A DNA stretch of 64,000 bases. Source: Kribbella sp. VKM Ac-2568. Lineage in GTDB: Bacteria; Actinomycetota; Actinomycetes; Propionibacteriales; Kribbellaceae. The first letter of the stretch is position 1; every line of letters begins with the position of its first letter. The stretch is from assembly GCF_004345365.1 (NCBI RefSeq), contig NZ_SLVF01000001.1, positions 62,001 to 126,000 on the forward strand, in the 5' to 3' direction. The position numbers and the translations under genes are program-made. Under the pieces are notes generated by a model. The model was not told the origin of the DNA. It saw only the letters and a program-made list of their open reading frames with translations, and ran no database searches. Shown in pieces: positions 58,827 to 64,000 of the stretch.

Positions 58827-59736
58827 AATGGAGACCAGGGTGGACCACAGTCTGTCGGCCGAGAACCTTGCCGTCGGCTACGACCAGCGCGAGATCATCC
58901 ACGACCTGTCGGTGCGGATCCCGACCGGGAAGATCACCGTCATCGTCGGCGCCAACGCGTGCGGCAAGTCCACGCTGCTGAAGACGCTCGCCCGGTTGCT
59001 GAAGCCGACCAAAGGCACAGTGCTGCTGGACGGCAGGAGCATCCAGTCGATCCCGACCCGCGAGGTGGCTCTGAAGCTCGGTCTGTTGCCTCAGTCACCT
59101 ACTGCTCCTGAGGGGATCACGGTCGCGGATCTGGTCGGACGCGGCCGGTATCCGCGGCAAGGGTGGATCCGGCAGTGGACCAAGGGCGACGACGAGGCGA
59201 TCGCCGACGCGATGACGTCCACCGACGTGCTGGAGATCGCGGACCGGCCGATCGACGAGCTGTCCGGCGGCCAGCGCCAACGGGTCTGGATCGCGATGGC
59301 CCTCGCGCAGGAGACCGACATCCTGCTGCTCGACGAACCGACCACCTTCCTCGACCTGACGCACCAGTTCGAAGTACTCGATCTGCTGGTCGACCTGAAT
59401 AAGCGCGACGAGCGGACCATCGTGCTCGTCCTGCACGACCTCAACCAGGCCTGCCGCTTCGGCGACCACCTGATCGCGATGAAGGACGGCGCCATCGTCT
59501 GCGAGGGCAACCCCAGCGAGGTCATCACCGAACAGGTCGTCCAGGACGTCTTCGGCCTGGCCGTGAAGGTCGTCCCCGACCCGGTCGCCGGCACCCCCAT
59601 GGTCGTCCCCATCGGCCGCCACACCACCCGCACAGACCAGGTCATCCCCGACAACCCCGCGGCGGAGAATCCCGCGGCGCGCGCCCTGGCCGCCAGCGCA
59701 GCAGCCAACGGAACCTGCCGGCCCACCGACCGCTGA
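58819..59736 (+). CDS. Iron-siderophore ABC transporter ATP-binding protein
   Basis: This ~305-residue ATPase has Walker A G-A-N-A-C-G-K-S-T, the Q-loop L-L-P-Q-S-P-T-A-P-E-G, signature L-S-G-G-Q-R-Q-R-V and Walker B I-L-L-L-D-E-P, with H-D-L-N switch histidine. The C-terminal tail (about 45 residues) is Pro/Ala-rich. GTG 58819 overlaps the permease stop; ATG 58828 is an alternative. No substrate-binding lipoprotein gene accompanies this operon, so one must be encoded elsewhere. Confidence 0.95.
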   Translation: MAEMETRVDHSLSAENLAVGYDQREIIHDLSVRIPTGKITVIVGANACGKSTLLKTLARLLKPTKGTVLLDGRSIQSIPTREVALKLGLLPQSPTAPEGITVADLVGRGRYPRQGWIRQWTKGDDEAIADAMTSTDVLEIADRPIDELSGGQRQRVWIAMALAQETDILLLDEPTTFLDLTHQFEVLDLLVDLNKRDERTIVLVLHDLNQACRFGDHLIAMKDGAIVCEGNPSEVITEQVVQDVFGLAVKVVPDPVAGTPMVVPIGRHTTRTDQVIPDNPAAENPAARALAASAAANGTCRPTDR

Positions 59737-59757
59737 CGCTCTCGCCGGAGTACTGCT

Positions 59758-59805
59758 TTGAGGCTTTCACCCCACCTCGAGTAGCGGGACTGGTGAAAGT
59801 CTCAA
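59758..59805. repeat. Inverted repeat before Imm5-like gene
   Basis: TTGAGGCTTTCACC (59758-59771) pairs with GGTGAAAGTCTCAA (59792-59805) at 13 of 14 bases around a 20-base loop. It lies downstream of the ABC operon and just before the leaderless promoter of the next gene, so it may be an operator as much as a terminator. Confidence 0.6.
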
Positions 59806-59821
59806 TGACGAGGTTCAACGA

Positions 59822-59827
59822 TACGAT
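59822..59827 (+). promoter_or_regulatory. -10 element (TACGAT) of leaderless Imm5-like gene promoter
   Basis: TACGAT lies eight bases before GTG 59836, with no Shine-Dalgarno sequence; the inverted repeat ends 16 bases upstream. Confidence 0.45.
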
Positions 59828-59835
59828 TGAGGCTC

Positions 59836-60357
59836 GTGAGCGTGGATCTGACTGACGGCGATCGCCGCCTGCTGGGCCTTTGGGCTGCGGATTGTGCCGA
59901 GCGGGTGTTGCCGCTGTTCGAGGTGAGGGCTCCCGGTGACAGTCGGCCGCGCGAGGCGATCGAGGAGCTGCGGGTCTTCGCGCTCGGGGGGAAGCGGACA
60001 GCCCGGCTGCGCACTGTTGCTTGGGCGGCTCTCGCGGCCGCACGCGAGGTCGGCGATCCGGTGGCCATTGCTGCCGCTCGCGCCGCAGGTTACGCGGCGG
60101 GGATCGCCTACATCCACGCCTTGGCGACGCCGCACCAGGTGAACCATGTCCTCGGCCCGGTGATCTCCCAGGCGCAGGCCCGCGAGCTCGCGGCGAGCGA
60201 CGACCCGAGCGTCGGTGACGAGGAGATCCGATGGGCGATCGGGCACGCGTCGCCGGCGGTTCGCGAGGTCGTACGAAGGCTGCCGGTCGGCAACCACCCT
60301 GGTCACACTCGGCGGAGCGTGCTCCTTCACCAGCTCGAGACAGGCCTTCGCGGCTAG
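59836..60357 (+). CDS. Imm5-like putative immunity protein
   Basis: This 173-residue, mostly helical protein (D-S-R-P-R-E-A-I-E-E-L-R-V-F-A, then A-A-R-A-A-G-Y-A-A-G-I-A-Y-I-H-A-L) resembles Imm5 immunity proteins, which normally protect from a polymorphic toxin. No toxin gene is adjacent, so it could be an orphan immunity gene against a neighbour's toxin or have another role. GTG start supported by a -10 element. The last four bases overlap the convergent membrane-protein gene. Confidence 0.65.
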   Translation: MSVDLTDGDRRLLGLWAADCAERVLPLFEVRAPGDSRPREAIEELRVFALGGKRTARLRTVAWAALAAAREVGDPVAIAAARAAGYAAGIAYIHALATPHQVNHVLGPVISQAQARELAASDDPSVGDEEIRWAIGHASPAVREVVRRLPVGNHPGHTRRSVLLHQLETGLRG

Positions 60358-60971
60358 TTCGCAGTACGCCTTGCCTGGAAGACGATCAGGCCGGACAGGA
60401 GTGCGCCGAGGGTGCCTAGGGTGAGGTCGCCGAGGGTGTCGGTGTAGGCGGTTTGGAGTTCGGAGGAGTGGCGGACGAAGGCGACGTATTCGCCGAGTTC
60501 CCAGACCACCGCGGCGGTGGCACCGAAGCCCAGGGCAACGAAGGCGGTCAGGCCGCGGGACAGGCCGCGCGGTACGAAGGCGAGCAGGACACCGGCGGTG
60601 AGCAGGGCCCACAGGATGCAGTGCATAGCGTCGTCCCACCAGTCGATCGTGTCGAACAGGTTGAGGCGGTTGCCGAGCAGATCGATCAGCCAGGGCAGCG
60701 TCATCAGCAGGTCGGCGTGCCACGGGAAAGTCTTGTGCAGCTTGCTCTTCGCGCGGCCGTAGGCGAACCACCACAGCGGAAGCACCATCGCGCCGAGCGG
60801 GTAAACGATCAGCCGGGCGGTCGAGGCCTTGCCTTTGATGCCACTGAGGTCCGGCCAGATGAGGGCTGTGAGCAACAACAGGAGGAGTGCGACCTTGGCG
60901 GCGACCGCGGCGTACTTCGTCCAGCCGGCCTCGCGCGTCGCCGGAACACTCGTGGCAACCATCGTCGTCAT
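60354..60971 (-). CDS. Membrane protein of unknown function
   Basis: This 205-residue protein has about six hydrophobic helices and a D-W-W-D-D-A-M-H-C motif between helices 3 and 4, seen in DUF2238-like membrane proteins of actinobacteria. GGGAGGC precedes ATG 60971. Its stop overlaps the Imm5-like stop (four bases). No operon partner. Confidence 0.72.
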   Translation of the reverse strand: MTTMVATSVPATREAGWTKYAAVAAKVALLLLLLTALIWPDLSGIKGKASTARLIVYPLGAMVLPLWWFAYGRAKSKLHKTFPWHADLLMTLPWLIDLLGNRLNLFDTIDWWDDAMHCILWALLTAGVLLAFVPRGLSRGLTAFVALGFGATAAVVWELGEYVAFVRHSSELQTAYTDTLGDLTLGTLGALLSGLIVFQARRTAN

Positions 60972-61026
60972 GCCTCCCGAGTCAACCCGCTGGGGCGGCA
61001 GCGCGCGTGAGTACAACTACGTGAAA

Positions 61027-61063
61027 GGCCCCCTGATCCGTCAGTGTGCCGGATCAGGGGGCC
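61027..61063. terminator. Terminator downstream of FKBP gene
   Basis: GGCCCCCTGATCCG (61027-61040) pairs exactly with CGGATCAGGGGGCC (61050-61063) around nine bases. It lies 35 bases after the stop of the minus-strand FKBP gene. Confidence 0.7.
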
Positions 61064-61097
61064 CGTGTCCCGCAAGGAACACCGAGTGGTTGGAGGG

Positions 61098-61469
61098 TCA
61101 GCTGACGCTGATCAGGTCGACCACGAAGATCAGGGTCTCGCCGGGCTTGATCGCGCCGCCCGCGCCACGGTCGCCGTACGCCAGCTGCGGCGGGATGACG
61201 AGCCTGCGCCGGCCGCCCACCTTCATGCCCTGGACGCCGGTGTCCCAGCCCTGGATGACCTGACCGACGCCGAGCTGGAAGGCCAGCGGCGCGCCGCGGT
61301 TGTAGGAGGCGTCGAACTCCTCGCCGGTGGAGTGGGCCACGCCTACGTAGTGCACGTTCACCCGGGAGCCGGCCTTGGCCTCGGCGCCGTCGCCCTCGGT
61401 GATGTCGGTGATCTCCAGATCCGCCGGCGGCGGGCCGTCCGGAGGATCGATCTCAGGCTTCTCAGTCAT
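61098..61469 (-). CDS. FKBP-type peptidyl-prolyl isomerase
   Basis: This 123-residue single FKBP domain carries V-H-Y-V-G, E-F-D-A-S-Y-N-R-G, V-I-Q-G-W-D-T-G-V-Q-G-M-K-V-G-G-R-R, P-P-Q-L-A-Y-G and F-V-V-D-L, the standard core for proline isomerisation in the cytoplasm. ATG 61469 starts the protein; the upstream frame is not coding. Monocistronic with a strong terminator. Confidence 0.95.
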   Translation of the reverse strand: MTEKPEIDPPDGPPPADLEITDITEGDGAEAKAGSRVNVHYVGVAHSTGEEFDASYNRGAPLAFQLGVGQVIQGWDTGVQGMKVGGRRRLVIPPQLAYGDRGAGGAIKPGETLIFVVDLISVS

Positions 61470-61515
61470 GCCACCAGCTAACCAGATGGAGTGGACTGGA
61501 CCGGCTCCCGGGGCG

Positions 61516-62382
61516 TCACCGGCCGGCCAGCACCTCACGCAGCTTTGTGGCGAACTCGGCCGGTTTGCCGGGCTGGCCGTACTCGTCGCCGAGGAACCCG
61601 CCGTGATTGCCCGGGAACACCTCAGGCGTCAGCCCGAGCCGCTCGGCGACCGCCTTCCCGCCGCGTCCGGCGAGCTGGTTGCCAGACTCCTCGCCGACCC
61701 CCACGATGATCTTGTCGCTCACCTTGGCGAGCGCGTCGAAGTCCGGCTGGTACGACGTACAGCCGCGGATGTTCTGCCCGATCAGCGCGTCGTCGCGGGA
61801 GCCGTCGTCCTGGGTCGGCAGTCCGAACATCGCCGGGTCGGGTGCCGGCTGGTTCCCGTAGTCCGCGGGGATCTCGCCGTCGTAGCTGACGATGGCGATG
61901 AACTTCGCCATCCCCGCGCCCATCCCGTCGCGCTGGTAGGTCTGGTAGATGTCCTCGCAGGCGGCCAGGGCTGCCTCGCGGTCCGGGACGATTCCGGCCA
62001 GCGGCGGTTCGTGCGCGACCAGCGTCTTCACCAGGTCGGGGCGCTGCGCCATCAGGGCGAGCGCGTTCACAGCGCCGCCGCTGCTGGCGAACAGCTCGAC
62101 CGGTCCGGCGTCGAGGGCCTCGATCAAGGCCGCCAGGTCCCCGGCGTGGTCGTTCGGCGACAGCTCACCGGTGCCGTCGGTCCGCGTACTGCGCTCGACG
62201 CCGCGCGGGTCGTATGTCACGACCGTACGGTCGGCGAAGTGCGACGCCAGCGTCGGGAAGCCGCTCGCGCCCATCGGCGAACCGATCACCAGCAACACCG
62301 GCTGGTCGGCGAGATCACCCCGGACGTCGTAGGTCAGGACGGCCCCAGGGACGTCGAGTGTGTGAGTGACGGGATCGGGCAT
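61516..62382 (-). CDS. Alpha/beta hydrolase
   Basis: This 288-residue protein has the alpha/beta hydrolase plan: V-L-L-V-I-G-S-P-M oxyanion strand, the nucleophile elbow F-A-S-S-G-G-A-V-N-A-L (a variant of G-x-S-x-G) and a late histidine in F-P-G-N-H-G-G. GAGGAGC precedes ATG 62382. Substrate unknown. Confidence 0.83.
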   Translation of the reverse strand: MPDPVTHTLDVPGAVLTYDVRGDLADQPVLLVIGSPMGASGFPTLASHFADRTVVTYDPRGVERSTRTDGTGELSPNDHAGDLAALIEALDAGPVELFASSGGAVNALALMAQRPDLVKTLVAHEPPLAGIVPDREAALAACEDIYQTYQRDGMGAGMAKFIAIVSYDGEIPADYGNQPAPDPAMFGLPTQDDGSRDDALIGQNIRGCTSYQPDFDALAKVSDKIIVGVGEESGNQLAGRGGKAVAERLGLTPEVFPGNHGGFLGDEYGQPGKPAEFATKLREVLAGR

Positions 62383-62521
62383 GGCAGCTCCTCTGGTCGT
62401 GCGCGTCACCCGCGAGCCTAGACGCGCAAGGAGTCCACCGACAGCCGAACGACCTGGCCGGTCCGCACCCGCCCGCCGCTAGGATCGGCTGCCGTGCGGA
62501 AGAGTTGACCATCCACCGCCA

Positions 62522-63574
62522 TCAGCTCCGCTCGCCATCACCCCTGTCGGTCGGGCGGCCGTCCTCCTTGGCGATTTCTTCGTGTAGGAGCTCGGCAACG
62601 TCGACCACGTCGGTCTCGTTCATCGGCGGTGTCGCAAGCGGTTCGTGCGCGAGGCCATAGTGGTCACGTAGGAACCGTTCGCGATAGATGTGGTTTGCGT
62701 CATGAGTGACGCTGGACAAGAGGTGGGCGTTCATCCCCGCGCCGATCAAGGTGCCAAAGACGGGCACCGCCTGGCCGAGCTTCCGCTGGGTGATCCGGTA
62801 CCCCAGTCTGGTGAATACCTTCTCGACAACTCTGGTCACGGCGTTCTGGCGGAGCTGATCCCACGTGGCCCGACGTGCGAGTGCTTGCACGAGCTTGTTC
62901 AGTTCAATGTACGCAGTTGCCTTGCCGGCCTCGGTCGCGGTACCGACGCTGAGCACTCCCAGGGCGAACAGCCGTTCGTCCGGATGGTCCACGTCGTAGC
63001 CGTAGTAGGCGGCAATGTGCGCCACGGCGCGGTTAGCGGCGACAAGCACGACCGCTGCGTCAGCCGCCATCACTCCAACTACCGTTCCGATACCAGGCGC
63101 ACCACCTACACCGGCCCCGAATACTGAGCCTCCGGCCGCAACGATCTCGCCCCCCGACACGGCGAACCCTGCCGCGGCACCTTCCACAGTTGCCGCAGCG
63201 GTGTAGGCAAGTCCAAGGTTGGGTCTGACCTTGTCCATCTCACACAGCTCTAGCTTCCCGATGTCGTCGATGTCCGCGACCTGGTGACCGCGCTTCCGAT
63301 ATGCCTCGACGATCGCTTCCTGGCCAACGGTGGCCATCGCGGCTCGAGAACCGACGTCGAGGAGTCCACCGAGGGCCTTCACGAAGATGGCCTCGAACTC
63401 CGCGGCTCCAGGAATCGACTCGAATCGTCCCCTTGCACTCTGACCAGCTTCCGACATACGCCGCCGAAGCCCTTCAGGAAGCAGGCGCCTTGCCTGACTC
63501 TCTAGCCGACGCCGGCGCCACTCCTCAATCTCAGTCCAAGCGCGGCGGTCATACGGTGTCATTTCTGTTGCCAT
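62522..63574 (-). CDS. EcsC family protein
   Basis: This 350-residue protein matches the EcsC family: a conserved E-x-E-E-W-R start, A-x-V-F-G-T-L-I-G-A-G-M-N near the C-terminus (R-K-L-G-Q-A-V-P-V-F-G-T-L-I-G-A-G) and a central glycine-rich hydrophobic stretch. EcsC proteins are soluble or peripheral and of unclear function. ATG 63574 is chosen, with GGGGGAG upstream; the 60 codons before it do not look coding. Confidence 0.85.
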   Translation of the reverse strand: MATEMTPYDRRAWTEIEEWRRRRLESQARRLLPEGLRRRMSEAGQSARGRFESIPGAAEFEAIFVKALGGLLDVGSRAAMATVGQEAIVEAYRKRGHQVADIDDIGKLELCEMDKVRPNLGLAYTAAATVEGAAAGFAVSGGEIVAAGGSVFGAGVGGAPGIGTVVGVMAADAAVVLVAANRAVAHIAAYYGYDVDHPDERLFALGVLSVGTATEAGKATAYIELNKLVQALARRATWDQLRQNAVTRVVEKVFTRLGYRITQRKLGQAVPVFGTLIGAGMNAHLLSSVTHDANHIYRERFLRDHYGLAHEPLATPPMNETDVVDVAELLHEEIAKEDGRPTDRGDGERS

Positions 63575-63756
63575 CGGCTCCCCCTCTACGTCTGAAAGAT
63601 GTCTTCCCGTATCCGATTCCAAAGCCAGACGGTCCCACGCACTCGCCGCCCAAGCCAGCAGAGACGGCTGATGCCGGGCGGCACGCTGATGCAGGAGGCA
63701 AGTGACAAACGGGTCCACCGCATCTCCGTCCCCTGGAACGCCGCCGCGGCCCCCGC

Positions 63757-63987
63757 TCAATGGGCATCGCGCGCCAAGATCCGGGCTCTCTTGGCGGCCA
63801 TCTCCGCGACCACGGCGTGGAGATGTCGCAGTTCGGACACCGTCGGCGCAAGCTCATATGCGTGGTGGTGGCAGGCCCGACTCAACGCGATCCATGCGTA
63901 CTCCGCGGTGGCGGCCAACCCGCTCCGATCAAGGGCGTGCAGGACCGCGAGACGAGACCGCATCCTGACCGGGTGCCTCATCGGCAT
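63757..63987 (-). CDS. Small helical protein of unknown function
   Basis: This 76-residue protein is helical: L-A-V-L-H-A-L-D-R-S-G-L-A-A-T-A-E-Y-A-W-I-A-L-S-R-A-C-H-H-H-A-Y-E-L, then T-V-S-E-L-R-H-L. The same pattern occurs in small actinobacterial hypothetical proteins. The start is 13 bases from the window edge, so a longer protein extending beyond it cannot be excluded. No known function. Confidence 0.6.
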   Translation of the reverse strand: MPMRHPVRMRSRLAVLHALDRSGLAATAEYAWIALSRACHHHAYELAPTVSELRHLHAVVAEMAAKRARILARDAH

Positions 63988-64000
63988 GACCAGGTCCTCG

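Overview
The window is very GC-rich chromosomal DNA from an actinobacterium. Gene content (AfsR-type SARP regulator, IdeR-type iron box, DUF3151, EcsC, GlxA- and DasR-type regulators), GTG starts and several leaderless promoters fit this. I would guess a Kribbella-like member of the Propionibacteriales/Nocardioidaceae, but that is inference from style, not from a marker gene. No rRNA, tRNA, CRISPR array, transposase or phage gene was seen. About 65 protein genes and gene remnants cover almost the whole window.

Left edge (1-6130): the end of a RiPP gene cluster in which every gene overlaps the next. It holds a SagB-type FMN dehydrogenase (cut by the window), a split LanB (a glutamylation half and a separate SpaB_C half), an integral-membrane M50-type metalloprotease with a PqqD-like N-terminus, and a small membrane protein. 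The precursor peptide and any YcaO cyclase must lie to the left. 6143-10572 is housekeeping: a DUF7144 membrane protein, the threonine-to-glycine operon tdh-kbl, and pyrE with a membrane-anchored partner.

Two aromatic-catabolism islands, each with its own IclR regulator, follow. The first (10629-17503) is unusual: a TRZ/ATZ-type amidohydrolase faces a tightly coupled operon of class III CoA-transferase, citryl-CoA-lyase-like protein, LigB and LigA extradiol dioxygenase subunits and an MDR oxidoreductase. The second (23750-31113) is a complete hydroxyquinol route: flavin hydroxylase, hydroxyquinol 1,2-dioxygenase, maleylacetate reductase, 3-oxoadipate CoA-transferase A/B and 3-oxoadipyl-CoA thiolase. 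A divergent IclR gene carries two related operator-like repeats. Between the islands lie LemA, a 994-aa AfsR/SARP regulator preceded by four TACATC-like repeats about 11 bp apart, a protein that looks like a catalytically dead NlpC/P60 domain, DedA and a SpoU methyltransferase.

The centre (31126-45383) contains a 30-bp inverted repeat, a membrane protein, a DasR-like GntR regulator facing a SIS-domain sugar isomerase next to fructose-bisphosphate aldolase, GlxA/AraC regulators, an AbiEi-like protein, an HNH nuclease whose terminator includes its own stop codon, an MFS exporter overlapping a convergent gene, a MarR pair with a long operator, and a DUF433/PIN-like toxin-antitoxin pair.

The right part (45795-63987) holds purA, a membrane Ser/Thr kinase, a truncated SGNH-type esterase remnant, a methyltransferase, a DUF4232 lipoprotein, an SDR/TetR pair with tandem operators, an orphan Tat signal-peptide ORF, a secreted alginate-lyase-family protein, an iron-siderophore uptake locus (SIP reductase, iron box, two FecCD permeases and an ATPase, without a binding protein), an orphan Imm5-like protein, an FKBP isomerase, a hydrolase and an EcsC protein. 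Many convergent gene pairs are separated by perfect GC-rich hairpins.
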